Assembly (NCBI RefSeq): GCF_023631325.1 | Contig: NZ_JALQDG010000011.1 | Coordinates: 1 to 64,000 of the forward strand | Source: Caballeronia sp. INDeC2 | GTDB lineage: Bacteria; Pseudomonadota; Gammaproteobacteria; Burkholderiales; Burkholderiaceae | DNA: 64,000 nucleotides | Direction: 5' to 3' | In this document: positions 17,020-25,858 of the stretch, piece by piece | Layout: every line of letters starts with the position of its first letter | How positions within the stretch are numbered: position 1 is the first letter of the stretch | Program-made: the position numbers and the translations under genes | The notes under the pieces: model-generated | What the model was told of the DNA's origin: nothing | Seen by the model: only the letters and a program-made list of their open reading frames with translations | The model's database searches: none

Positions 17020-17619
17020 TCAATCGGCAATCGTCTCGCCGAGCTTCCATTCGCCCGCGCGGACTTTCTCCAGCCAGAAAGCGCCGATAATCGTCTTCAC
17101 GTCGCTGATGCTGCCGTCCTTCACCCAGTTCATCAGTTGCGCTTCATCGGCGATGAAGGTTTCGAGGAACTCGCCTTCGTCGAGCTTGGCATCGCCCGCT
17201 TGCAGGCCGCGCGCGAGATAGATGTCGATGAACTCGGTCGAATATGAAATCACCGGATGGATACGCGTGAGGAAGGTCCACTCGCGCGCGGTGTAGCCCG
17301 TCTCTTCCTGCAACTCGCGCTTCGCGCACGTCAGTTCGTCTTCGTTGGGATCGAGCTTGCCCGCCGGAAACTCGAGCAGCACGCGGCCGACCGGATAACG
17401 GAACTGGCGTTCGAGCAGCACACGGCCGTCGTCGAAGACTGGCAGGATCATCACCGCGCCGGGATGCTCGACGAACTCGCGCGTCGCGTGCTTGCCGTCC
17501 GGCAATTCCACGGTATCGCGCTTTAACGTGAGGAATTTGCCCTCGTGCAACGTGACGCTTTGGACCTTCTTTTCGATGAGGCCGTCGTCCTTGCCGGGAA
17601 TCGAAGATTGATCTGCCAT
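17020..17619 (-). CDS. Nudix hydrolase (ADP-ribose pyrophosphatase-like)
   Basis: A 199-residue Nudix hydrolase with a complete Nudix box from G87 to Y109: G-x5-E-x7-REL-x-EE-x-GY, including E102, E105 and E106 for Mg2+. Overall similarity is to the ADP-ribose pyrophosphatase (NudF) group, which cleaves ADP-ribose to AMP and ribose 5-phosphate. ATG 17619 is preferred to a start eight codons upstream because family alignment begins near there. It follows DUF2818 by 45 bases at the end of the complex I operon, where clearing NAD(H) breakdown products would make sense. Confidence 0.88.
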   Translation of the reverse strand: MADQSSIPGKDDGLIEKKVQSVTLHEGKFLTLKRDTVELPDGKHATREFVEHPGAVMILPVFDDGRVLLERQFRYPVGRVLLEFPAGKLDPNEDELTCAKRELQEETGYTAREWTFLTRIHPVISYSTEFIDIYLARGLQAGDAKLDEGEFLETFIADEAQLMNWVKDGSISDVKTIIGAFWLEKVRAGEWKLGETIAD

Positions 17620-17664
17620 CTTGAGCCTTGTGCCTTGAAGCAAGCTGCCGACGGCGAAGAGCCG

Positions 17665-17985
17665 TCAGCGGCGTTTGACGAGATACTGATACGTGAAGCC
17701 CGGAAAGGCCAGCACGATGAACAGACTGAAGGTAACGGCATAAAACTGCCATTCCTGATCGAATCGGTTGCCGGCGCGCGCTTCGAGCAAGAAGCCAAGC
17801 GCGCCGACCACGAAATAAAGAACGATCAATTCGCCGATGCGAATCCACGCGCTCTTCTTCGCCGCCTTGCGTCCCGTTGGCGCAGCAAGGCGCACCGGGA
17901 CGACGGCGAAGAGACGCTGATTCAGGAACGGCACATTGGCGAAAACGAGCGCCAACAGGACGATGAACCAGCCCGCCGCCGACAT
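17665..17985 (-). CDS. DUF2818 family membrane protein
   Basis: A 106-residue protein with about three hydrophobic segments (residues 5-22, 52-68, 80-98). It belongs to DUF2818, which is found at the 3' end of nuo operons in Betaproteobacteria. Its ATG overlaps the nuoN stop (TAATG), indicating translational coupling and suggesting a role tied to complex I assembly or function. That role is inferred only from position. Confidence 0.85.
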   Translation of the reverse strand: MSAAGWFIVLLALVFANVPFLNQRLFAVVPVRLAAPTGRKAAKKSAWIRIGELIVLYFVVGALGFLLEARAGNRFDQEWQFYAVTFSLFIVLAFPGFTYQYLVKRR

Positions 17986-19457
17986 TACAGCGGCAGCGTG
18001 TGCGAGATTGCCGTCAGGCACGCCGTCATCAGCGGACCCGGCACCAGGCCGAGCACCAGCACGGCGAGGCCGTTGAACGCGAGCAGCGAGCGGTTCAGGC
18101 CGCCGGCCATGATCGGCGATGCGTCCTGCGGTGCATCGAAGTACATCAGCTTCACGATACGCAGGTAGTAGAACGCGCCCACGAGCGAGGTCATCACGGC
18201 GAGGACGGCGAGCCACGTAAGGCCGGCGTTCATCGTCGCTTCGAGCACGGCGAGCTTCGCGTAGAAGCCGACCGTCGGCGGAATGCCGGCGAGCGAGAAC
18301 ATCATGATCATCATGACGAACGCGAACACCGGGCTGCGCTGGTTCAGGCCCTTGAAGTCGTCGAGCATTTCGGCTTCGAAGTCGCGGCGCGCGAGCAGCA
18401 TGACCACGCCAAACGTGCCCAGCGTCGTCACGAGATAGATGATGCTGTAGAACATCGCCGAGCTGTATGCGCCGGCCGCGCCCGTCAGCTTGCCGTCGAC
18501 CACGCCGGCGAGCAGGCCGAGCAGCACGAAGCCCATGTTGGAGATGGCCGAGTAAGCCAGCATCCGCTTGATGTTCTTCTGCACGATACCCGTGATATTG
18601 CCGACGATGAGCGACAACGCCGCGAGAATCACGAGCATCTCTTGCCAGTCCACCGCGAACGGCAGCAGGCCCATCACGAGGAAACGCAGGCCCCACGCGA
18701 ATGCCGCAACCTTCGGACCGCCGCCGGTAAGCAGCGTCATCGCGGTCGGTGCGCCTTGGTACACGTCGGGCACCCACATGTGGAACGGCACGGCGCCCAT
18801 CTTGAAGGCGACGCCGGCAACCACGAAGATCACGCCGAACAGCAGCACGGCATCGTTGATGCGGCCCGAAGCGACGGCCTTCAGCACTTCGTTCAGTTCG
18901 AGCGAACCGGTCGCGCCGTAAAGCATCGAGATGCCGTACAGCAGGAAGCCGGATGCGAGCGCGCCGAGCACGTAGTACTTCATCGCCGATTCATTCGACT
19001 GCGGCGCATCCTTGCGCAGCGCGATGACCGCGTACAGCGACAGCGACATCAGCTCGAGGCCGAGATACAGCGTGAGGAAGTTGTTGCCCGAGATCATCAC
19101 GCACTGCCCGAGCAGCGAGAACATGCCGAGCAGGAAGAAGTCGCCGCGGAACAGGTCGCGATCTTCCAGATACTTCTTCGAATAGATGATCGACACCGCG
19201 TAGCCGAGGCACACCACCGCCTTCATCGCGCTCGCGAACGGATCGACGATGTACATGCGCGTGAAGAAGTAATGCGGCGTCGGGTCGAGCGCCGTGACGG
19301 CGAACCATACGCCGACGACGATCGTCGAGACGAGCGCGATCAGATAGGTCGTCCCGCGGCTCTTCTCGCCGAACACCGTGTCGTTCAGCCAGGCCAGAAC
19401 GACCGCGGCCATCAGGATCGCGTCGGGCCAAAGAATACTCATAGAGGCGTTTTGCAT
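17985..19457 (-). CDS. nuoN: NADH-quinone oxidoreductase subunit N
   Basis: A 490-residue antiporter-like membrane subunit of complex I with about 14 transmembrane helices. It is one of the three proton-pumping modules of the membrane arm. Conserved features include KKYLEDRD and the region around MGAVPFHMWVPDVYQGAP, which carries the pump's buried charged residues and broken helix. An internal Met six codons in (19442) is an alternative start. It is the last nuo gene, 25 bases after nuoM, and overlaps the DUF2818 start. Confidence 0.96.
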   Translation of the reverse strand: MQNASMSILWPDAILMAAVVLAWLNDTVFGEKSRGTTYLIALVSTIVVGVWFAVTALDPTPHYFFTRMYIVDPFASAMKAVVCLGYAVSIIYSKKYLEDRDLFRGDFFLLGMFSLLGQCVMISGNNFLTLYLGLELMSLSLYAVIALRKDAPQSNESAMKYYVLGALASGFLLYGISMLYGATGSLELNEVLKAVASGRINDAVLLFGVIFVVAGVAFKMGAVPFHMWVPDVYQGAPTAMTLLTGGGPKVAAFAWGLRFLVMGLLPFAVDWQEMLVILAALSLIVGNITGIVQKNIKRMLAYSAISNMGFVLLGLLAGVVDGKLTGAAGAYSSAMFYSIIYLVTTLGTFGVVMLLARRDFEAEMLDDFKGLNQRSPVFAFVMMIMMFSLAGIPPTVGFYAKLAVLEATMNAGLTWLAVLAVMTSLVGAFYYLRIVKLMYFDAPQDASPIMAGGLNRSLLAFNGLAVLVLGLVPGPLMTACLTAISHTLPL

Positions 19458-19482
19458 GATCTTTTAGTTCCTCCGCACGACG

Positions 19483-20982
19483 TTACTGAGCCAGCGGCAG
19501 CTTGGACTGCGCGACGTGGGAGAGAAGGTTTGCCACGGATTCGTGCATCACATCGGTAAAGGGCTTCGGATGCAGGCCCATGTACAGCGTGAAGACTGCG
19601 AGCACGGCGAGCATCAGGAACTCGCGCTTGTTGATGTCCTTGAGCTTCGCGACGTGATCGTTCGCGACCGCGCCGAAGTACACGCGCTTGTACATCCATA
19701 GCGTGTAGGCCGCGCCCAGAATCAGCGTGAACGTGGCGAGGAACGCGATCCAGAAGTTGTACTTCACCGCCGCCAGAATCACCATGAATTCGCCGACGAA
19801 ACCCGAGGTGCCCGGCAAGCCGCAATTGGCCATCGCGAAGAGCATCACGAACGCGGCGAACTTCGGCATCGTGTTGACGACACCGCCGTAATCCGCGATC
19901 TGGCGCGAGTGGACGCGGTCATAGAGCACGCCGATCGACAGGAACATCGCGCCCGAGACGAAACCGTGCGAGATCATCTGGATGATCGCGCCTTCGACGC
20001 CGAGCTGGCTCGACGGCCCGAACATGAAGAAGCCGAGCGTGACGAAGCCCATGTGCGCGATCGACGAATACGCGACGAGCTTCTTCATGTCGGTCTGCAC
20101 CAGCGCCACGAGGCCGATGTAGATCACCGCGATCAGCGACAGCGTGATGACCACGGGAGCCAGAAAGTGGCTCGCGTCCGGCGCGATCGGCAGCGAGAAG
20201 CGCAGGAAACCGTAGGCGCCGAGCTTCAGCATGATCGCCGCCAGCACGACCGAGCCGCCTGTGGGCGCTTCCACGTGCGCGTCGGGCAACCACGTGTGCA
20301 CCGGCCACATCGGCACCTTCACGGCGAACGCCAGGAAGAACGCGATGAAGAGCAGCACCTGCGGCGTCATGTCGAGCTTCGCGGCTTGCCACGTAGCGAG
20401 ATCGAACGTATGCGTCTGCGTGTAGAGATACAGCAGCGCGACCAGCATCAGGAGCGAGCCGGCCAGCGTGTACAGGAAGAACTTGAACGCCGCGTACACG
20501 CGATTCGGTCCGCCCCACACGCCGATGATGATGTACATCGGAATGAGCGTGGCCTCGAAGAACACGTAGAACAGCAGGCCGTCCGCCGTCGAGAACACGC
20601 CGATCATGATGCCCGAGAGAATCAGGAACGCGGCCATGTACTGCGACACGCGCTCGGTGATCACGTCCCATCCGGCGATCACGACGATCACCGTGATGAG
20701 CGCGGTCAGCACGACGAACCACATCGAGATGCCGTCCACCCCGAGGTGATACGTGATGTTGAAGCGCTCGATCCAGTTCGACTGCTCGACGAACTGCAGC
20801 GCGGCCGTGGACGTATCGAAACCGGTGATGAGCGGAATAGTGACGATCAGCCCGAGCACCGAGCCGATCAGCGCCACCCAGCGCGCGGGCGCCGGGTTCT
20901 GATCGTTACCAACTGCGAGGACCAGCAGGCCGAAAACGATCGGCAGCCAGATCGCGACACTGAGAATCGGAAAAGAGTGCAT
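19483..20982 (-). CDS. nuoM: NADH-quinone oxidoreductase subunit M
   Basis: A 499-residue Mrp-antiporter-like subunit of the complex I membrane arm, with about 14 transmembrane helices. The signature VPMWPVHTWLPDAHVEAPT holds the discontinuous helix and key charges, and a conserved Glu for proton translocation lies in FYVFFEATLIPMY. It lies 13 bases downstream of nuoL and 25 bases upstream of nuoN. Confidence 0.96.
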   Translation of the reverse strand: MHSFPILSVAIWLPIVFGLLVLAVGNDQNPAPARWVALIGSVLGLIVTIPLITGFDTSTAALQFVEQSNWIERFNITYHLGVDGISMWFVVLTALITVIVVIAGWDVITERVSQYMAAFLILSGIMIGVFSTADGLLFYVFFEATLIPMYIIIGVWGGPNRVYAAFKFFLYTLAGSLLMLVALLYLYTQTHTFDLATWQAAKLDMTPQVLLFIAFFLAFAVKVPMWPVHTWLPDAHVEAPTGGSVVLAAIMLKLGAYGFLRFSLPIAPDASHFLAPVVITLSLIAVIYIGLVALVQTDMKKLVAYSSIAHMGFVTLGFFMFGPSSQLGVEGAIIQMISHGFVSGAMFLSIGVLYDRVHSRQIADYGGVVNTMPKFAAFVMLFAMANCGLPGTSGFVGEFMVILAAVKYNFWIAFLATFTLILGAAYTLWMYKRVYFGAVANDHVAKLKDINKREFLMLAVLAVFTLYMGLHPKPFTDVMHESVANLLSHVAQSKLPLAQ

Positions 20983-20995
20983 AGGATCCCTCGCC

Positions 20996-23071
20996 TTATT
21001 TGCCGCCGAGCGTCACAAACAGGGTCAAGAGCCCCAACATGCCGATAATCATGGCGAACGCGTAGTGATAGATGTAACCGGATTGAAGGAAGCGGATCAC
21101 ACCGGCGAACCAGCCCATGAACCGCGCACTGCCGTTGACGATGCCGTCGATGACGACCACATCGCCCTCTTTCCACAGACCGCGGCCGATGGCGACCGCG
21201 CCCTTCGCGAACACGACCTCGTTGATCTTGTCGCAGTAGTACTTGTTGTCGAGCAGCACGTAGATCGGACGGAAGGTCTTGGCGACGACCGCCGGCAGAT
21301 CCGGACGCTTCATGTAGAAGAACCACGCGACGATCACGCCCAGTGCCGCGAGCCACACCGGACCCGGCGTGATGATGCCGTGCAGCGCCATCGCGGCCCA
21401 GCCGTGGAACTCCCCGGCCATTTCCTTCAGGCCTTCGTGGTTCTCGCCGATGAAGATGACCTTGTCGAACACCACGCCGTGCGAGAAGAAGTCGCCGTAG
21501 ATCATCGGGCCGATCATGATCGCGCCGATGATGATCGACGGAATCGCGAGCAGCACGAGCGGCAGCGTCACCACCCAGGGGGTTTCGTGCGGCACGTGAG
21601 CGTGAGCGTGACCGTGACCATGGTCATCATGATGACCGTGCGCGTCGTGACCGTGGCCGTGCGCCTCGGCCTGGCCCATCGGCGAGTCGGGATGCTTCGG
21701 ACCGCGGAAGCGCTCATCGCCGTGAAAGACCATGAAATACATGCGGAACGAGTACAGCGACGTGACGAACACGCTCGCCACCACCGCGAAGTACGCGAAG
21801 CCCGAGCCCGCCAGATGCGAGTACTTCACCGCTTCGATGATCGAGTCCTTCGAGTAGAAGCCCGAGAAGAACGGTGTGCCGATCAGCGCGAGCGAACCGA
21901 TCAGCGACGTGATCCAGGTGATCGGCATGTATTTGCGCAGACCGCCCATGTTGCGCATGTCCTGATCGTGGTGCATGCCGATGATGACCGAGCCCGCGCC
22001 GAGGAACAGCAACGCCTTGAAGAACGCGTGCGTGCCGAGGTGGAACACGGCGACCGGATACGCCGATACGCCGAGCGCAACCGTCATGTAGCCGAGCTGC
22101 GAAAGCGTGGAGTACGCGACCACACGCTTGATGTCGTTCTGGACCACGCCGAGAAAGCCCATGAACAAGGCCGTGATCGCCCCGATCACCGTGACGAACG
22201 AGAGCGCCGCGTCGGAATGCTCGAAGAGCGGCGACATGCGCGTCACCATGAAAATGCCGGCCGTCACCATGGTCGCCGCATGAATCAGCGCGGAGATCGG
22301 CGTCGGGCCTTCCATCGAATCTGGCAGCCAGACGTGCAGCGGGAACTGCGCTGACTTGCCCATCGCGCCGATGAAGAGGCAAATGCACGCGACCGTCAGC
22401 AGGCCCCATTGCGTGCCGGGGAACGTCATGGTCGCGAGTTTGTCGCCTTGCGCGAACACATCCCCGTAATTCAGCGAACCGGAAAACGCGAGCAACAGGC
22501 CGATGCCCAGCAGAAAGCCGAAGTCGCCCACGCGGTTCACGATGAACGCCTTCATGTTGGCGTAGATCGCGCTCTCACGCGTGAAGTAGAAGCCGATCAG
22601 CAGGTACGATACGAGACCCACCGCTTCCCAGCCGAAGAAGAGCTGCAGGAAGTTGTTGCTCATGACGAGCATCAGCATCGAGAACGTGAACAGCGAAATG
22701 TACGAGAAGAAGCGCTCGTAGCCCACTTCCTCGTCCGCCATGTAGCCGATCGTGTAGATGTGCACCATCAGCGAGACGAAGGTCACGATGACCATCATCA
22801 TGGCCGTGAGCGAGTCGACCAGGAAGCCGACTTCCATCTTGAGCGTGCCGACGTTCATCCATTCGTAGATGGTCGCGTTGAAGCTCGCGCCATGCATCAC
22901 GTCGTTGAAGACGATCGCCGAAAGAATGAACGAGATGAAGACGCCGAGGATCGTGATGCGATGCGAACCCTTGCGCCCCACCGCCTTCCCGAATAGCCCT
23001 GCGATCAGCGAGCCGGCCAGCGGCGCCAGCGGAACCGCGAGCAGGAGGTTTTCATTGAGTGTCGTGGACAT
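20996..23071 (-). CDS. nuoL: NADH-quinone oxidoreductase subunit L (with His-rich loop)
   Basis: A 691-residue distal proton-pump subunit of complex I with about 16 transmembrane helices and the lateral amphipathic helix at its C terminus. SAQFPLHVWLPDSMEGPTP is the conserved pump segment. E. coli NuoL has 613 residues; the extra length is partly a hydrophilic loop at about residues 468-494 (21588-21666) with roughly 12 histidines in 28 residues. It is 17 bases downstream of nuoK. Confidence 0.96.
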   Translation of the reverse strand: MSTTLNENLLLAVPLAPLAGSLIAGLFGKAVGRKGSHRITILGVFISFILSAIVFNDVMHGASFNATIYEWMNVGTLKMEVGFLVDSLTAMMMVIVTFVSLMVHIYTIGYMADEEVGYERFFSYISLFTFSMLMLVMSNNFLQLFFGWEAVGLVSYLLIGFYFTRESAIYANMKAFIVNRVGDFGFLLGIGLLLAFSGSLNYGDVFAQGDKLATMTFPGTQWGLLTVACICLFIGAMGKSAQFPLHVWLPDSMEGPTPISALIHAATMVTAGIFMVTRMSPLFEHSDAALSFVTVIGAITALFMGFLGVVQNDIKRVVAYSTLSQLGYMTVALGVSAYPVAVFHLGTHAFFKALLFLGAGSVIIGMHHDQDMRNMGGLRKYMPITWITSLIGSLALIGTPFFSGFYSKDSIIEAVKYSHLAGSGFAYFAVVASVFVTSLYSFRMYFMVFHGDERFRGPKHPDSPMGQAEAHGHGHDAHGHHDDHGHGHAHAHVPHETPWVVTLPLVLLAIPSIIIGAIMIGPMIYGDFFSHGVVFDKVIFIGENHEGLKEMAGEFHGWAAMALHGIITPGPVWLAALGVIVAWFFYMKRPDLPAVVAKTFRPIYVLLDNKYYCDKINEVVFAKGAVAIGRGLWKEGDVVVIDGIVNGSARFMGWFAGVIRFLQSGYIYHYAFAMIIGMLGLLTLFVTLGGK

Positions 23072-23088
23072 AACAGCCTAGCCTGAAA

Positions 23089-23394
23089 TTAACCTTTGAG
23101 CTGATCGAGGTCCTCGACGTTGATCGTGTCGAGGCTACGGAACAGGGTCACGAGAATCGCGAGACCGATCGCGGCTTCAGCCGCAGCCACGGTCAGCACG
23201 AAGAACACGAAAATCTGGCCGTGCACGTCGCCCAGATAGTGCGAGAACGCGACGAAATTGGTGTTCACCGCGAGCAGCATCAATTCGATGGCCATCAGGA
23301 TGATGATGATGTTGCGCCGGTTCAGGAAGATGCCGACGATGCTGATCGCAAACAGGATCGCGCCGAGCACGAGGTAATGGGCAAGACTCAACAT
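23089..23394 (-). CDS. nuoK: NADH-quinone oxidoreductase subunit K
   Basis: A 101-residue, three-helix membrane subunit of complex I (MnhC-like). The conserved membrane glutamates lie in [12 protein letters not shown] and [12 protein letters not shown]. The ATG at 23394 gives the standard family length; a longer in-frame extension upstream overlaps nuoJ and is rejected. It is 20 bases downstream of nuoJ. Confidence 0.96.
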   Translation of the reverse strand: MLSLAHYLVLGAILFAISIVGIFLNRRNIIIILMAIELMLLAVNTNFVAFSHYLGDVHGQIFVFFVLTVAAAEAAIGLAILVTLFRSLDTINVEDLDQLKG

Positions 23395-23414
23395 ATTCGA
23401 TTTCTCCTTCGCGC

Positions 23415-24104
23415 TCAGCCCTTGTTGTCGACCGTGCCCGCGCCGATGTTTCCGGTCACGGCAGGTTCCGTAGCGGCGTCCGGCGCCTCTGTCTCGGACT
23501 TCATCTTCACGATGCGCACGCGGTCTTGCGCGCGCACCTTGACTTGCTGGCTGACGGTTTGCGTCTTCTTGTCCTTCTTGTCGCGGATCGTGAGCGAGAT
23601 CGCCGCGATGATCGCGACCAGCAGCACGAGGCCCGCAATTTCGAACGCGAAGATGTAGTCGGTGTAGATGACCTTGCCGATCAGCTGCGTGTTCGGCATC
23701 AGCGCCGCGCCCGAGACGCCCGCGCCGGCCGATGCGTCGCGCAGCGGGGTCGTCGTCGCGCCGTAGCCGTGCCACAGGATCAGCGCCGTCTCGATCACGA
23801 TGATCGCGCCGACGATGCTCGCGAGCGGCACGAAGCGCTTGAAATCCCGCCGCAGGACATCGATGTTGATGTCGAGCATCATCACGACGAAGAGGAACAG
23901 CACCATCACGGCGCCCACGTACACGAGAACCAGCAGAATCGCGAGGAATTCGGCTTGCAGCAGCATCCAGATCGCGGCCGCGTTGAAGAACGCGAGCACG
24001 AGGAAGAGCGCGGATGACACCGGGTTGCGCGAGGTGATCACCTTCAGCGCCGACACGGTCAGCAACAGCGCGAAGATATAGAACAGTACGGTTGTGAATT
24101 CCAT
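23415..24104 (-). CDS. nuoJ: NADH-quinone oxidoreductase subunit J
   Basis: A 229-residue membrane subunit of complex I with five transmembrane helices. [15 protein letters not shown] carries the pi-bulge helix that gates proton coupling. The C-terminal 60 or so residues are a charged extension ([12 protein letters not shown] ... [11 protein letters not shown]), longer than E. coli NuoJ (184). A 174-base gap precedes it, the longest inside this operon. Confidence 0.95.
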   Translation of the reverse strand: MEFTTVLFYIFALLLTVSALKVITSRNPVSSALFLVLAFFNAAAIWMLLQAEFLAILLVLVYVGAVMVLFLFVVMMLDINIDVLRRDFKRFVPLASIVGAIIVIETALILWHGYGATTTPLRDASAGAGVSGAALMPNTQLIGKVIYTDYIFAFEIAGLVLLVAIIAAISLTIRDKKDKKTQTVSQQVKVRAQDRVRIVKMKSETEAPDAATEPAVTGNIGAGTVDNKG

Positions 24105-24278
24105 GATTACCGGTTCATCGTTAGGCCATCATCAGGCATGGTGTGTCGGCGCTCGTGGCTCGTTCTTCCTTTGAACGGACAGAACATGGCCTCGGCGCGC
24201 GCCGCAGTGTGCCAAACAGCAACAACAAAATCGCTCTGGCGCGATGCCGAAACGCACGGTTCCGGCATCGAACTCATA

Positions 24279-24767
24279 TCAACGATAAGGCGCGTCCGCC
24301 GCCTTCGAAGCGGCGATTTCCGTTTCGTAACGATCGCCCACCGCAAGCAGCATGTCCTTCGTGAAGTACAGGTCGCCGCGCTTTTCGCCGTGATATTCGA
24401 GAATGTGCGTCTCGACGATCGAATCGACCGGGCAGCTCTCTTCGCAGAAACCGCAGAAAATGCACTTGGTCAGGTCGATGTCATAACGCGTCGTGCGACG
24501 GGTGTTGTCCGCGCGCGTTTCCGATTCGATCGTGATCGCCATCGCCGGGCACACCGCTTCGCACAGCTTGCAGGCGATGCAGCGCTCTTCGCCGTTCTCA
24601 TACCGGCGCAGCGCGTGCAGACCGCGGAATCGCGGCGAGATCGGGGTCTTTTCTTCCGGGAACTGCACCGTGATCTTGCGCTGGAACGTGTAACGGCCCG
24701 TCAGCGCCAGACCCTTCAGCAGCTCGGTGAGGAAGAAGGTTTTGAAGAAGTTCTGAATTGCGTTCAT
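24279..24767 (-). CDS. nuoI: NADH-quinone oxidoreductase subunit I
   Basis: A 162-residue ferredoxin-like subunit linking the peripheral and membrane arms. Two complete [4Fe-4S] motifs are seen: C63, C66, C69, C73 and C102, C105, C108, C112 (clusters N6a and N6b). It lies 24 bases after nuoH. Confidence 0.97.
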   Translation of the reverse strand: MNAIQNFFKTFFLTELLKGLALTGRYTFQRKITVQFPEEKTPISPRFRGLHALRRYENGEERCIACKLCEAVCPAMAITIESETRADNTRRTTRYDIDLTKCIFCGFCEESCPVDSIVETHILEYHGEKRGDLYFTKDMLLAVGDRYETEIAASKAADAPYR

Positions 24768-24791
24768 GATGATTTCGTCCGCTCTTGTCTC

Positions 24792-25856
24792 TTACTTCCA
24801 GATGTTGAGCGGCGACATGATCCAGAAGCCGACAACGACCACCCAGATCACCGACACCGGCAGGAACACCTTCCAGCCGAGGCGCATGATCTGGTCGTAA
24901 CGGTAACGCGGGAAAGTCGCGCGCGCCCAGATGAACACCGACAGCAGCAGGAAAACTTTGAAAACGAACCAGAATACGCCCGGAATGAACGACAGGAAGC
25001 CGAACGGCGCATCCCAGCCGCCGAGGAACAGCGTCGTCGCGATAGCGGAGATCACGATCATGTTGATGTACTCGGCGAGGAAGAACAGCGCGAACGCCAT
25101 GCCCGAGTAATCGATCATGTGACCCGCGACGATTTCCGATTCGCCTTCCACCACATCGAACGGGTGACGGTTCGTTTCAGCGATGCCCGAGATGAAGTAC
25201 ACGACGAACATCGGCAGAAGCGGCAGCCAGTTCCATGACAGGAAGTTGACGCCCCAGCCTGCGAAGATGCCGCGCTGTTGCGAGTGCACGATGTCTGACA
25301 TGTTCAACGTGCCCGCGACCATCAGCACCACGACGAGCGCGAAGCCCATCGAGATTTCGTAGGACACCATCTGCGCCGCGGCGCGCATCGCGCCGAGGAA
25401 CGCGTACTTCGAGTTCGACGCCCAGCCCGCGAGAATCACGCCGTACACGCCGATGGACGAGATGGCCATCACATACAGCAGACCGGCGTTGATGTCGCCG
25501 AGCACTGCCTGCGCCTGAAACGGAATCACCGCCCACACTGCGAACGCGGGCACCACGGTCATGATCGGCGCGATTACGTAGATCCATTTGCTCGCCTGCG
25601 TCGGCTGGATGACCTCCTTGAGCAGAAGCTTCAGCACGTCCGCGATCGGCTGCAGCAAGCCCGCGGGACCGACGCGATTCGGGCCGAGACGCACGTGCAT
25701 CCAGCCGATGAGCTTGCGTTCCCAAAGAATCAGGTACGCCACGCACAGCAGGATGACCACCGAAACCACGAGGATGCGGACGACCGCCCACACCGTCGGC
25801 CATGCGACGCCAAGAAGCTGCGTGCCGCCTGCGTTGATCGTATCGAACAAGCCCAT
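24792..25856 (-). CDS. nuoH: NADH-quinone oxidoreductase subunit H
   Basis: A 354-residue membrane subunit with about eight to nine helices that forms the quinone chamber at the arm junction. The signatures [18 protein letters not shown] and [19 protein letters not shown] carry the conserved charged loop. It starts two bases after the nuoG stop. Confidence 0.97.
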   Translation of the reverse strand: MGLFDTINAGGTQLLGVAWPTVWAVVRILVVSVVILLCVAYLILWERKLIGWMHVRLGPNRVGPAGLLQPIADVLKLLLKEVIQPTQASKWIYVIAPIMTVVPAFAVWAVIPFQAQAVLGDINAGLLYVMAISSIGVYGVILAGWASNSKYAFLGAMRAAAQMVSYEISMGFALVVVLMVAGTLNMSDIVHSQQRGIFAGWGVNFLSWNWLPLLPMFVVYFISGIAETNRHPFDVVEGESEIVAGHMIDYSGMAFALFFLAEYINMIVISAIATTLFLGGWDAPFGFLSFIPGVFWFVFKVFLLLSVFIWARATFPRYRYDQIMRLGWKVFLPVSVIWVVVVGFWIMSPLNIWK

Positions 25857-25858
25857 TT

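Noticed and set aside
21588..21666. Tandem-repeat-like DNA (CGTGAC/CATGGT units) as a non-coding repeat or CRISPR-like array
   Set aside because: It is the in-frame coding of the His/Gly/Asp-rich NuoL loop; unit length is irregular and there are no spacers.
24107..24278. Small minus-strand frame between nuoI and nuoJ as a protein gene
   Set aside because: No similarity, no ribosome-binding site and no hydrophobic or other motif; kept only as a question about the gap.
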